Positions 1-12,233 of a stretch of DNA of 64,000 nt are shown in pieces. This stretch comes from Icerya purchasi. Taxonomy: Eukaryota > Arthropoda > Insecta > Hemiptera > Monophlebidae. Made by a program: the position numbers and the translations under genes. The stretch is from positions 148,370,274-148,434,273 of the forward strand of contig CM077115.1 in assembly GCA_039619475.1 (NCBI GenBank). Reading direction: 5' to 3'. The notes under the pieces are model-generated. The model did not search any database and was not told where the DNA came from. It saw only the letters and a program-made list of their open reading frames with translations. Each line of letters starts with the position of its first letter. The first letter of the stretch is position 1.

Positions 1-896
1 AAGAAAGTCACTGTCTTTTCTTTTTCTGAAGATGAAAAATTAGCCAAAATAAAGGTTATGATAGACTAATTAAACTCAAAGAAGGTCATGTTAACCACCA
101 TATTAATAATGTTAAAAAAAGGAATCGTTTAAGCAAAGATGTGAGTGAAATCTTACAAATTTCAGATAATGAGTGGCATGTCATAGCAGCTAGTACAAAA
201 AATACATTTTACTCCATACTCAAAGAAGTCGAGTCCTGCGATTGCAAGAGAAAATGCGTAGCATGCCAAGTGTGTGTTCACATTTTTTCTTGCACATGCC
301 CAGATTATCTGATAAAAAATAATTTATGTAAGCACATTTATGCTGTAGTTGGAGTAGAAAGGACTATGGAGATTAAAACAAAAAAATCTATGGAGATTGA
401 AACAGAAAAGCCCATGGAGACTGAAGCCGAAAAACTTATAGAAGGTGGACAAGCTAAAGCACAAGTGGTATCAGATGAAATTTTATGTCACATTTTCAAT
501 GATGAAGATGGAAAACAATTGCCTATTCAGAGAACAACAAGAAATCAAATTTTCGTAGAAAAATTAAAAATATTTACAAATATGGTAGAAAATGCTGATA
601 GCAAATTTGTCGAAGAATTTTTGAAAGGAGGGGAACATGAGAACACGCTGGACAAGTGGACATCTACTTTTTTTTCAAGTACCAACAAAACAGCAGTAAA
701 AACTAATGAACCTGCGAATAAAAAAGTAGAAAAACAGTTTTGTTTCCATGCGACTACAATGAAACCAGGCAAGAAAAAAGCATCTTCTGAAATTTTTTCT
801 CTGCCAACTGCGGCTCAAAAATTAAGTCATAAAGAAATTCTTATGAACTGTACCGACATTTTAAATATACATACCACAACAGATCATCAATATTAA
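1..896 (+). pseudogene. Mutator-like (MULE) transposase C-terminal remnant with SWIM zinc finger
   Basis: The reading frame from about 36 to 896 is open, with a frameshift near 50 that links it to the fragment at the window edge. It contains a cysteine-rich segment CDCKRKCVACQVC, then FSCTCPDYLIKNNLCKHI, a classic SWIM finger (CxC...CxH). SWIM fingers with an upstream cysteine knuckle sit at the C-terminus of MULE transposases common in arthropods, and the preceding residues (SDNEWHVIAAST...) fit that family. A repetitive stretch of MEI/MET-KPME repeats and a Lys-rich tail follow. The catalytic DDE core would lie off the left edge. It could be a domesticated SWIM protein, but the upstream frameshift argues for a dead copy. 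Confidence 0.65.
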
Positions 897-1469
897 TTTT
901 GTTGTTTTTTTTTTTTTGTGATTTTTAAAGTAAAATTGTTAATTAAATAATAAAGTAATTTTAGTGTTTTGACTGATTTTTTTAAACATTTGTTTCGTAA
1001 ATTGTTAATTTTCTAATAACATCTGAATGACGGTTCATTCTGGCAATATCTGAATAACGATTCGTTCTGGCAACATACAAAAGTGCCCTTTCGCTGTCGA
1101 TAGACGCTTGTCTTGTTATTCTGAGAGATGTTTGAGAACAAGTTAATGTATTAATAAAGGTAGTATAATGAAAATTTAGATTTGTGTGGCAGATGTATCT
1201 GTTCTTGTTGTGTATGCAGTAGGACATATGTGGTAGTAAAATAGACGGAAGTTTATCAGTTCTTTTGCAAGAATACCAGGTAATTTTGTTGTATCAATGT
1301 AACGTGATAAGAAGCTAATAGATAGGCCAGATTTTGTTCGAACTCGCAAGTTAATCTAGTTTTACATCTTTCGTGGTACAATATAGTCGGAACTAGTCAT
1401 TTAAAAGAATCTCGGTAAAAGTAACTGTTCTAATCTGCAAATCATTACATTTTGTCAAGATATTTGATA
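897..1469. other. A+T-rich spacer with a 27-bp tandem duplication
   Basis: No gene is seen. Two adjacent diverged 27-bp copies (1021-1047 and 1048-1074), each starting ATCTGAAT and ending TTCTGGCAA(T/C), are the only structure. Confidence 0.5.
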
Positions 1470-2438
1470 TAGGGTGCGGCGCAGGAACCGAACGTATTTC
1501 AAATCGCTATAACTCGGGAACAAATAATTGTAGAGAATTTTTTTTTTTACCCAATGACGCAAAATTTTATCAATTTTTATTCGTAATTAATCATTATTAC
1601 AAAAAAAATTTGTCTTAAAAATAACATCCCATAAATGATCACTCTTATTTTTGACTGCATTCTCATTTCATTTCATGAAATTTTCGGTCACCTTTTTGAG
1701 CATAATGGCGGAAATTTGGGCTACTTCGCATTCTATGTTGGTCCTGAATTGAGCTAGGTCGCGTGGTTTATGAATGTATACCTTGGATTTGAAATATCCC
1801 CATAAGAAAAAATCGCAACACAATAAATTGGAAGAGTGCGATGGCCAGACGAGATCAGCTGCAAGTAAGATTAGACGGCGATCAAAATGTTTTCGAAGCA
1901 ATTCGATCGTTTTGGCTCTGGTATGATATATGGCATTATCTTGCTAAAACTAATTAGACGACAGTTTCCTTTTTCTCTGCAGCTCCGGCACGAAAAACTA
2001 GACCAACATCTTTCGGTAGCGGTCGCCGTTAACTGTTTCTTCAAAAAAGTAAGCACCGATCACACCGAATGACGCCACATCCATCCAGGTGGTTAACTTT
2101 GCAGAATGAAGCGAATTTTATTAACACTACCGTTTTTGAGAAATGTTTTAATCCAAAGGCGGACAATTTTTTCAGAAGGAACGCGGGTTTACGAGGTTGA
2201 ATAGAGAAACGTTTTCGAAAAGCGTGAATAGCACACGTGTATAATTCTTCACTCTTGAAAAAGGACTCTACGGCAAACGTGCGCTGTTGCGTGTTCCACT
2301 CAGCCATGGTGACTGAAACTACTAACAACTAAAACTTGATCGACTGGACTATCACCAGCTGAAATCTCGATCTCTCCACTCCATTCGTTTAGCTACAATA
2401 GCAATTTGAAATATGTTCGGTTCCCACGGCGCACTCTA
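1470..2438 (-). mobile_element. mariner-superfamily element with terminal inverted repeats, internally deleted
   Basis: About 40-bp terminal inverted repeats begin tagggtgcggcgcaggaacc (1470) and, read from the other end, tagagtgcgccgtgggaacc (2438), and continue into CGAAC(G/A)TATTTCAAAT. TA dinucleotides flank both ends (1468-1469 and 2439-2440), the target duplication of Tc1/mariner elements. The 969-bp length and the missing middle of the transposase show a deletion derivative. Confidence 0.85.
1668..2307 (-). pseudogene. Truncated mariner-like transposase
   Basis: The N-terminus starts at Met 2307 with MAEWNTQQRTFAVESFF and includes an AFRKRFSIQPRKP-like stretch of the DNA-binding region typical of this insect DDE family. 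After a frame change the C-terminal part contains WPSHSSNLLCCDFFLWGYFK, the segment carrying the third catalytic acidic residue. The region with the first two catalytic aspartates is missing, so the protein cannot be active. It lies wholly within the inverted repeats at 1470 and 2438. Confidence 0.75.
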
Positions 2439-3230
2439 TACATTTATAAATATATTCTACCTAGTCATTAGCATACCATCTTGGCACAAGAAAGCAAGTT
2501 TATTTGATCTAATTATTTATGTACCATCTTGCCACAAGATAGTGCATAGAACAAAATTTAGCAGTAAATCAGAATCATAGTCCTTATCGCTGTGAAAAAA
2601 GAGGCACCCGACAGGCATGGCAGAACACAGAAAGCTAGTTTCAATCAAGGGTCCTCTACGAGTCAGAGACCATACATAATAGCAATTGTACAAGAGGAAC
2701 ACACAAGGTAAAACTAATTTGTTTTATTCATCTTACAAATTATTTTGTTGAATACTACGATTTGTCGATTAATTTGTTTTTGTATAACCATGTCTGGATG
2801 ACAATGAGTGTGAGTGTGAGTTAAATCTGCTTTAATTTTATGTGACAACAACCATAAATTGTACAAATGTAGGGTGTTACATTTTTGTGCAGCTGCATCT
2901 TCCGGAACAAGTTTTGTAATGTTACAGTATTAAAATAAAGGTTTCGCGCATAAAGATTTACAGTTTGTGTATATATGTAGTGAAAATTGGCTGTTGACAG
3001 CTCTGTCACGTGTGGGTGTAATGAATTAAATAAAATGAAACGATCATGTACTTGTAAAGGGGGGAAAAAGAAAAAAAAAAGAATAAAAGAAAAAATAATA
3101 AAGTAATTTTTCTTAAAAATCAAAGATAATTGGTCAAAATACTAAGTAAAATTGTATAGCAACCACTTACCATATCGTGCCTGGTATGCATTAATATATA
3201 TTATATATATTGCATATATTTATATATATA
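2439..3230. other. A+T-rich sequence without recognisable genes
   Basis: Simple A+T-rich DNA with short open frames lacking any family signature. A GTACCATCTTG(G/C)CACAAGA motif appears twice (about 2474-2545), a weak short repeat. Confidence 0.5.
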
Positions 3231-3394
3231 CTAGCTGTATCTATCCGGTCACACATTTCCATGGCTCAATCTTATTAAGTTGAAAAAAAAAAGAAAAGGA
3301 AAAGCTCACATTTTTATGTTTAATTTCACAATGCTTGCGGGTATAAAATATTTTTTATTGTTCCATTGTCTATGAAGATATAGAGATTGTCTGG

Positions 3395-5325
3395 TTTTCC
3401 AGTAATTGTTCAGGTGAGAAGCAAATTGTGTCTAGATCTAAACTGCACAATTCTAAAGATTGGTCTTGAGCTTTGTTGATGGTAATTGCAAATGCAAGTC
3501 GAATTGGGAAATGCAATCTCTTAAATTAAAATGGCCATTGGAATCATAGGTATACATGGAATGAGTGTATCTTCGCTTTTGCATTGTCCTGTCAAGATTG
3601 TTGCTTCTGCTGATTGATTTTTTTACTGCAAGTTGTGTACTGTTCAAAACTTTGGCTGGTTGATATTTTATAACATAATAATAGGTACACCGATTTTCAA
3701 TTTCAGTATGTGCAATGGAATCCCTAGTAGATTGAGTGAATTAAAAAATTCTTTTGGATAATTAACCGCTTCACCTGCTTCCACAACAGTGTTGACAGAC
3801 ATGTATATCATGGCCTCACTTTGATTATCAGACTGAATTATATTATTAAATTCATAGACATGTTTGTTCTGGGTGACGAGAACAGCTTATTTACTCAATC
3901 AATTGTGATTCCTATAATAGGTTTAAATATTGGGAAATATTTTTTCAACCGATTCTTCCTTTGATGTCACTAAATTGTAGAAGTTATGAGGTAATGAAAT
4001 TTGATCCATTTCCAGCAATTGATACAAGAATATCTTAGCTGATCAATCATACACACACATTTGTAGTTAATTTCAAAGTCTTTACATGTTACCATAAAGT
4101 GGAGTATTTCAAGTAAACATTTATTTCGTCTACTGTTATCAATTGAGGAATTACAAGTAACATTTGCCTGTAATATATTGTATTCCCAAATGGCCTGATG
4201 TTTCTATGCACATCTTGCAATGATTGATTCAGAGCCTGAAGCAGTTTGTTGTGTGCAGTTGTGCATTCATTCAGAACAATAAATTTGCATTTCTACAATA
4301 CTTTTCCCATACCAGATGCTTTGGAAACATTGCATGTGGACGTTTCAATGGATTGTATCTTCAATGGCAGCTTCAAAGTGGAATGAGCAGTTCTTTCACC
4401 TAGTAGCAATGTTGCAGCTATTCTAGGTAATTCAAGAGCTACGGCTATATCATTCTAGAATTGAATTTCTACCATAATCAAACTAATTAAAAACGTTTTA
4501 CTAGTTCCTACTGGTGCATCTAAGGAGAAAATTTCTCCAACTTTGTTATTGACAGTTTGCATTATTTGATCATAAATGCCCTTTTGTTCAAACATTAGCT
4601 TAGGAATATTTGATTGCACATACAATAAAAGATTACCTGTGTTACAAATTTTGTTCTTAACACAATTCTATATCAAACAGCAGCATAAAATCAATTTAGT
4701 GATGGTATTCTCAATTAATTGAGAACTTCATTTGCAATAAAATCTTTAATCGTTATCAACATTTCATTATATATTTCTTTTATGAAATCCATGGTCCTGT
4801 TTGTATTTTCTTCTTGTATTCAAGAGCAATACCTGTAGTCACATGCAATTTATATTTCTCCAACAACTCTATTGGAGACGAAGGAGAGTAAGCGGCCATT
4901 ATGATTATAAGCAGTGCACAAATTTGATTCAGATGTGACATGTTGTTCCTGTTATCAATGCATACATCCCAGTATTGATCATTCTCCAATAAGTTCAGAG
5001 CCCGACATGAACTGCAGAAAGTGGTATGTGCAATGCCACTGACAGACAATAGCTGTTGAAAAGCACACTGTTTGGCATGAATAATATTTATAGTGCTCCA
5101 AAAACTAAAGCTAACATGTTAGCTATTCCAGTGTCAATTATTTTGTAATGAATTGAGAGCTTGACATGCACTGTGAAAAGTGGCATGTGTAAAACGCCCT
5201 TGACAGTCAGTAATGGTTGAAAAGCATGCTGTTTGGCATGAGCAATGTTTAGAGTGCTTCCACATGTAAAGTTAACATGTTCCAGAAACACTTTTGTACA
5301 CAAGGAGGATGAAATACCTAGCAAA
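3395..5325 (-). pseudogene. Helitron Rep/helicase remnant (PIF1-like helicase domain)
   Basis: Reading the minus strand through several stops and frameshifts gives the C-terminal part of a Helitron protein. It starts at CRALNLLENDQYWDVC and SPSSPIELLEKYK (near 4900), continues through IYDQIMQTVNNKVGEIFSLD and APVGTSKTFLISLI (degenerate Walker A, normally GGTGKT), GERTAHSTLKLPLK, and FAITINKAQDQSLELCSLDL (helicase motif VI, near 3470). PIF1-family helicases with this flanking sequence drive rolling-circle transposition. The Rep HUH endonuclease is absent, so this is a 5'-truncated dead copy. A CTAG at 3231-3234 followed by T on the minus strand could be the Helitron 3' end, but this is weak. 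Confidence 0.8.
4985..5285 (-). repeat. Tandem duplication (about 165-bp unit) inside the Helitron remnant
   Basis: Two diverged copies lie head to tail (about 4990-5125 and 5150-5285). They share TGTTTGGCATGA(A/G), TTGAAAAGCA and AACATGTTA-like blocks. Translated, one reads STINIIHAKQCAFQQLLSV and the other STLNIAHAKQHAFQPLLTV, so the same protein segment is present twice. Confidence 0.7.
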
Positions 5326-5349
5326 ATTGCACAAAGTTGTGTGAGAACT

Positions 5350-7529
5350 AATATGTTAGCTCTAGGTGTGAAAACAACATTAATATAGTGTGTGTTACTT
5401 TTACATGCAACAGATGACCAAACAGAATATTAACTGAAAATAATTCCATTCTAATTATTTTAAAGTGTATTACCAGCAGGCAAAACCGATATAAAAACAC
5501 ACATGTATTCAAATGCAATGTTGTGTCAAAATTTCAAAATAATTGATGAAGAACTTTCAGAGATTTAAGATTTTGAACAAATTTACATTTACATTTTTAT
5601 GCATGAAAATAAAAGTTTTTAAAAATTTTCTTATGCAAAATCTATAAATTGTAAATTTATAAAGCTCTGATATCAAAAATATTTTAATCATTTAATAAAT
5701 TTTAGATATAGAAATATTATGCCATTAAACTTTCCTAAAAACTAATTTAATTAAATTAGATTTATTGTGCCCATTAGTAGCATTACATAAATTTTATTTC
5801 GAATTAAGGTATATTAATGTGTTCAACTCATAAGAACTATTTCCATCATATTTGTATATTTAAGTAATAAGGATTAAGTTGACACATGATTTAAAACATG
5901 TTAAATGCTTTCTATTTTTTTAAATAAATATTTCTAAAAGTAAATTTATAATATTTTATATTTTAAAATTTATTACATTACACATTCACCTTCTGGATTG
6001 TCAATCATTAATAGTTGCAAGGGACTTCAAAGGGTCTGGACCCCCTTCTAAGTAGAAAATTAATTTTTAATGTAGTTTCAGGGACCGAAGACAATTATAC
6101 ATTAAAAAGAAAAATGAAACAAACTTTACTTTTTCTTGATGAATTTATTTTATTTACATTTTCTAAATAGGCTTTACTGACTTTGAATTTTAAGGGTGCT
6201 AGATTATTGTTACTAATATTATAAGCAAAAATGACTCATATTTTTTAATATTTTTTATCGTGATATACATGTATTATTCTATTTTTCTTTGTTGTTTCTT
6301 TTTTTTTTACTTTATCATGACACAACAAAACAGTTTTCAAACTAACTACTTATTTTTCCCATTAATTTAGAGTATACTATGTATGTACACAAGTACATAC
6401 AAATAAAGTAACAATTGCACAAAAATCATTGTCTTTTTTCCAAAATAATTTTTTCTAGATACTGCCTGTTGTCGGCCGAAATTTTAAACTAACCAGTTTA
6501 TTATTTACACAAAAAAAAAAACGCAACAGATAGTCGAAGAAAATAAAAAGAACAAACAAATCTACTAAATTCTACTCTTTATTGATTCTGCACAAACACG
6601 GGCTTTACGAACGACGAAAATATATAAAAACGATACACACGCTTTTCGGTTTCGTACACTTAAAAAAAGACACGTTTTCCCGCGAAACTAAACACACACT
6701 GGCCCACGCCACTTCGCTACACACGCGTTTCTAACACTAGAGACACTGCCTGAGGCCGACCGCGACAGCCATGCGGTCCTTACAAAAAATACCGACGCTA
6801 TCCTTAAATATGGCGACCTTTTAACTCTAGGCGCTAGCATGCAATTAACAAAGAAAAAAAGATAAAATATAAACATTGCGGCAAAATAAAATAGAAATAC
6901 TTGTTAAATATAGACGGACCTCGTTACGTAAAATTAAAAATAAAATACGGGGGAAAAATAAAAAAGAAGAAAAGGTATTAAAAAAATAAAATAACAGCTA
7001 CAAGGAAGTGAAAGCGAAAAGCGGAAAGATAGCTAAGTCGGAACAAGATGGGAATAAAAAAAAATGACGACAACACTGCCTATGTTTAAAGTAATATTGT
7101 ATGCTTAATTTATTCTTCAAACAATGATTTTAAAAAAAGAAAAGAGGTTTACAATCACAGCCATTGTAAGGGGTTTATTTTTAGAGTGTGTTAAGTTTGC
7201 TCATTTCACTTATTAATTTTTTTTTAATTTACTGATTCAGTTTTATAACTTGAATTACTTAATATTTTTTATACTTCAGCTGAAACTGTAACTGAAGTTC
7301 TTTTTTAAGGTTGTTTTTAATTCCATATTACATATTCTTGAAGGATTTTTGTATAATTTTTGGCGTTTATGATAATTAGCCATCCTCAAGTTAGAGAATT
7401 TTAATTATAATTTATGTGAATAATTTTGCAATTATTAATTAACTCTTTTAAACACATGGGTATTAAATTTGTACTACATTTTTAACCATAGTTAAACTAA
7501 AATAACAATTCCTTCTTAAGTAATTTTGA
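5350..7529. other. A+T-rich interval, no supported gene; GC-richer island at 6540-6880
   Basis: Mostly A+T-rich DNA without family signatures. A distinct GC-richer stretch at 6540-6880 includes many CpGs and several short open frames. It could be an LTR or another TE fragment, but I could not match it. Confidence 0.5.
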
Positions 7530-8643
7530 CTAATTTGCTACTAGGCCGATTACTTCACTGAAGTCAACATTCAGTAAAACGTATTTTTCGATGCTCATCA
7601 ACATAAAACTAGATAGTAAGTTTTGCTTTAAACTTGTCCGTAAACGATTTATTATGTACCTTAATTTTGAGAAACTGCGCTCGCATTAGACTTGAGTCAC
7701 TGATTGTGTCATCAAATATTTATAGACCAAGCCTATATTTGAATAAGCTGTATTTTTACAATGTAAAAAAACAACATACAACGCAATTTCTATATGCTGT
7801 TTTTGAGTCACATTTTTTTAAATCAATCTCGGTTTCGTCTTCCAATTCTGAATCTATTGGATCTATTTCTTTATCGCTGAAATTGTCGTCTAAATCTACT
7901 GTTGGAACATTTTTTATGGACTCTGGTAAATTTTTCTTTAAAGTGGACCAATTTTCGGCGAGATGTAGTAGCTCACTTTTTAAATTTTCTGCTGTGGCCT
8001 CCTCATCAAACTTCTTCAGAACATCGCTGAGGGGCTGAAGCATCTCTGCTGACAAAAATTTGTTATTTATATCAACGAAATTTCTGGGATCCAAGAAGGC
8101 AAATGTAGGGCACATATTTTCATCGAAATGTTCATTGATACTGGTTACAGCAGTATCCAATATCACATTATAGGTATCAATTTTATACATTTCATAATCG
8201 TCTTTTGTTACATCACAGGTTTTCGGGTGCAATTCATCGTCGTTTGTTTTTTTTTGTTTTTTAATTCATTTCATCGGCAGTTCGCTCTCAATAGAAGCAT
8301 TAACGTTTTTCCCTTCAAAAATAGAATTCATATTTTAAACAAAAATATCGGCAGAATCCTTAACTTTTTTGAAGTCCTTTGAAAACGAAGTTACTTTCTC
8401 TTTGAAATATTTTACCAGTTCATTACACTTCATAAAATCTACTCCGGAATTTTGCAAATATTTTGATAAAAGAGTTGATATTTTAACAATTCTCAAATAT
8501 ATTTGACTTATTAAAATTGTTTCAAATTTTAATAAATTTTCTTTCAAATTACTAGCCTTAAAACGTGCATCGGCTGTAAAATGGAAATCATTTTCCATTT
8601 CTAAAAATATTGTAATTAAAATTGAGTTATGAAGTATAAACAC
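7530..8643 (-). pseudogene. hAT transposase remnant (ZMYM1-like group)
   Basis: Two long frames and a short third segment read in order on the minus strand. The first (8643-8335) includes FETILISQIYLRIVKISTLLS and DFKKVKDSADIFV. The second (8232-7756) includes the FAFLDPRNF motif and ENLKSELLHLAENW. The third (about 7740-7540) is a hAT C-terminal dimerisation block with CERSFSKLRYIINRLRTSL and SFMLMSIEKYVLLNVDF. This order is characteristic of hAT transposases related to ZMYM1. In-frame stops and frameshifts interrupt it, and the BED finger and N-terminal catalytic part are missing. A non-autonomous hAT relative occurs nearby (11935-12233). Confidence 0.8.
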
Positions 8644-8912
8644 TAAAGGCTAAAATGATAAAGACTAGAAGCGTTTGAGATTGTTTGTCAAGATTTTTTC
8701 AGTAACATGGTCTTTTCATTTCATTCTTATTGTAAGAATGACACAATCATCAATTTGTTATAACAAATTTCTCAAGTTTTCGATTTCATAAATAAAACAA
8801 ATTTTACCAATTTTTTGATTTAGATAGCACTTGCATCTATTTTCTAAAATACACAAGGCATAATAAATTACATTTATTTACCGTTAAAACAAAGCATTTA
8901 TATTCAATGTAT

Positions 8913-9307
8913 TTTGGCGAATTGTTTGGTAGTGAGGTATGATTGAAATGAATAGAGCGGGTGATACATAAAACTATATTATAATCATTTACACAACAGT
9001 TTATGCAAATAGTATGCGAATGTGAATATAATCATGTTAACCGGTTGTTTCTCTCATCTGTGTATGTATAAGTCACATAAATGAATGTCCATATAAAACA
9101 AGAAAAATAATTGGTTGGAAAAGCACTAAAAAATCATAATAGTAAAAAAATCATGTCTGACAAAAATTGCATTCCTGCCCCTGGAGAAACTGCAGAAGTA
9201 TTTTTACTCTACTATTGATAAGAATGTTTTAAGTGAAAAGCTATTTGAAATACACATAAAATATTACGGCTATTCTTAGACTAAAATTAATTAAGTGAAA
9301 AGCTGTG
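8913..9307 (-). repeat. 3' LTR of the Ty3/gypsy element
   Basis: Diverged copy of 12360-12738. Its upper edge abuts the purine-rich tract GAGGGGGAG on the minus strand, as expected where plus-strand synthesis begins. Confidence 0.8.
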
Positions 9308-9472
9308 CTCCCCCTCAAATGTACAGAGTACACCCAAAAAAACTAATGATAATAAAAAAATAATAAAACAATAAAAACATTCCCTATTCATTTTAAAATT
9401 ATATATAATATGACTAAAAATAACTATGTACAAAGCGGACATTCAAATAAATCAGATTATGTGTAAAATTGT

Positions 9473-10861
9473 TCATATTTTTTTGGGAAATGTACTTGTC
9501 GTCCATTGTTAGTTGTAGTTGATTTTGTAGAATCCATTTCCATTTTATTATTTCTGTTTTTTTGGGTCCTATATCCACTTGTACTTCTGGTAACTCCAGG
9601 AACGTCTGTATCTCATGGTCTGTCAAACATGTACTTCCAGATTTTCGATTCTTGTATGTGTTTATCTTTGTCTGCAAATTTCAATCTACATTCCAAGAAT
9701 GGTTATGCACATTTCTGTTGCATAGTCATTTGTAGATTCTGAACCTTGATCATGTAGGAATTCACCAGGTAGTTTTAATTCTTGGCCGAACATTAATTCA
9801 TCCAAAGATAGTGAATCATCTTCACTTAAGGCAAATCAGATGCCTAGTAGCATCATTGGTAATGCTGTTGGTCGATCCAAATTATGGCATTTTGGAGCCA
9901 CTTTTAATGTTCTGTGACGTCACCAAAAGATTCCATTTGCCTGTGGATGGTATGCGTTTGTCATAATGTGCTCTGCTCACAACAACTGACATAATTGTTC
10001 CTCTAGTTCAGAATTGAATTGCCTCCCTCAATCTGTAGTTATTTCTTTTGGTATCCTATAACAGCTAATCCATTCAGTCAGGAAGGTACATGCAATGGTT
10101 TCAACTGTATTGTCCTCAATTGGGATTGCTTTGAGCCATCGACTATATCTATCACACATTGTTATAAGATAATGGAAATTATGTACTTGTGGTAAAGGAC
10201 CAACAATATCAATGTATACCTTGTTGAATTTATCACTGTACTCAAACTGTTTTAATGGGGAGAATGTATGCCAAGTTACCTTGTTTCTTTGACATTGATT
10301 ATAGGTTTTTGTCCACTGTATTGTGCCCTTGGTCATGCTTGGCCAGATGAACCTGAATTTAATCAATCTAATGGTTTCACATAGTTTTGGATGTGATAAT
10401 GTTGTCTATTTGCTGAAAAATGTTTTTCCTTAGTAATTTTGAAATTATAGGCAAGGGTTTCCTGCGGAAATGTACACAAACTATTTTTGTACTGAAACTC
10501 AGGAATGGTAATTTTGCGACATCCCAATTTTTGCGCCCTCCTTCCTGAATCTTAATGATTTTCTTATCAGTGATTTGTGCTCTTGCAATTGTTTCAGGTA
10601 ACATTTCTGCATTGATCTGTTCAATTCTGCCGAGGGCGTTAGCAATAATGTTTGCTTCTCCAGCAGTATATTGGATGCCTGTTGTAAATTCAGAAATAAA
10701 AGCTATTTGCCGTTTTCTTCTGGAACTTGAGTGTTTGGTGCTTTTCTTAAACATGAAGAGTAGAGGTTTGTGATCTGTAATTATAGCAAAACTTCGACCT
10801 TCCAATAGGTATTGAAAAAATCCAATGCTTTCATTTATCACAAGCAGTTCTCTATTGAATG
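9473..10861 (-). pseudogene. gypsy pol remnant: RNase H and integrase
   Basis: Begins inside pol with FNRELLVINES and the RNase H motif FAIITDHKPLLFMF, followed by the spacer EANIIANALGRIEQINAE. The integrase zinc-binding remnant and core follow, with VYIDIVGPLPQVHNFHYLIT (first Asp) and RIPKEITTD (second Asp). The third catalytic residue region is broken (AYHPQANGIFW, where NGMVERFHR is usual). The C-terminal GRQVHFPKKI then TGA at 9473-9475 resembles the usual end of gypsy Pol. Reverse transcriptase is missing altogether. Confidence 0.8.
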
Positions 10862-11673
10862 TAGATCCAAAAGTGTGGTGGAACCAACAAATCCCATCAA
10901 ACAGTTGTGGGTGATGAACAGGAGAACCATTTTGACTCAGACTATGAGAACGGGGACGCTCTGATTAGTTTATATGGCGGCCACTTTCAGGGTGAGTTTA
11001 TTTATGGTAGAAAGCAGGAGATTAAATTCGTTGTGTGTTACCTGTGATTCTGTTGTTTTCCCACCTCTTGTGCATTTAGGATTAATTCAGTCTGTGCAAC
11101 AGTAGAAATTTCTGTAGTTGGCAAAGTACCTTTATAAAGCAGATCGGTTTTTTCAGTTAGGAATCTGAGATCTTTGTTCTTTGACGTTGAGGAGTAAGTT
11201 GGGTCTTTTCGGGTAACCGCTTCCACCATAACGCTTTAATTACGCCATCTGTGCCAGAACTGCCCTTTCAACGGCAAATTTCATACAGTAAACTGGACGG
11301 TTTTAAATGAGAACACATTGGTAAACCAGCTAACAATTTTTTTAGCCTTTTTTCATCACTGACTCCAAGGTCAGAAATAGTATGGAGTTTGATTTTCGAA
11401 TTATATTTGATCAGGTACAGGATCGCTTTGAATAATGTCGCTAATTAAAGTTAAAATATTTTGCAGGAAGTATGATAGGATGTGTGTGTACTTTACATAT
11501 TCGTGATCTATGTGATATGCAGAAAACATATGATCACGAATCGAGAACTATAATTGTGGTTCGTTATTTATATATTCGGGTAATTTAATTTTAGTTAGAC
11601 AAAATTCATTATTGTCAAGTCGAATAGACTCGTTTGTGCTAGTAGCTGCACCTTCATAGGGTCGAGAGTTCAT
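10862..11673 (-). pseudogene. gypsy gag remnant
   Basis: Starts at Met 11673 (MNSRPYEGAATSTNES). A KIKLPEYINNEP segment and later a TRKDPTYSSTSKNK / LRFLTEKTDLLYKG segment fit arthropod gypsy Gag. It ends with GSPVHHPQLFDGICWFHHTF, the cysteine/histidine-rich Gag end that normally precedes protease. Multiple stops and frameshifts are present. It joins abruptly to RNase H sequence near 10860. Confidence 0.65.
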
Positions 11674-11934
11674 TTTAATTTTTATTGAAATGTTAAATTT
11701 ATGAATTTACTGAATAAAATGGGAAAAAATTAGTTTCTTTCCTCTTAAAAAAATTATAAATATTTAAATTGACGGTTTAACATATGTAAAACTAAATGGA
11801 AGATTAATTGTTTGAATAATGTAGAAAATAATAAAACTTATATAAGCTAAATTTCAAATAATGGTTTATATTAATGAAAAACACACGGTTATTCATAATT
11901 ATTTATAACCGAAAACGTGAAAATAAGTGCACTG

Positions 11935-12233
11935 CAAGGCCGTGCCCACGGGGTGGGTTTTGGGGGTTAAACCCCCCCCATGAGAATTGAAATAGCTTAG
12001 GTACTTCATTAATATTTTATGCAAAATTTTTTGTTACGAGTATAATCAATAACATATGTAATTTTTATTGTTTATACAGTAATTCGTTTATTTAAATTAT
12101 TAATATATAAATCAAGATGATGGAAATTATTAATAGCATGAATATTAGCGAAAAATGTATTTTTATTTATAAAATAAATATGCGAAGAAAATTTTCACCC
12201 CCCCCCCCCTCCAAAATTCTAGGCACGGGCCTG
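11935..12233. mobile_element. hAT-type MITE, 299 bp, perfect 8-bp target duplication
   Basis: GTGCACTG occurs immediately before (11927-11934) and after (12234-12241) the element. Its ends are CAAGGCCGTGCC and, reverse-complemented, CAGGCCCGTGCC, followed by G/C homopolymer tracts. An 8-bp duplication with CA-starting short inverted repeats is the hAT signature. There is no coding capacity. It sits in the leader of the gypsy element, so it inserted later than that element. Confidence 0.88.

Noticed and set aside
10555..10773. Plus-strand open frame opposite the gypsy RNase H
   Set aside because: Shadow of the pol remnant on the other strand.
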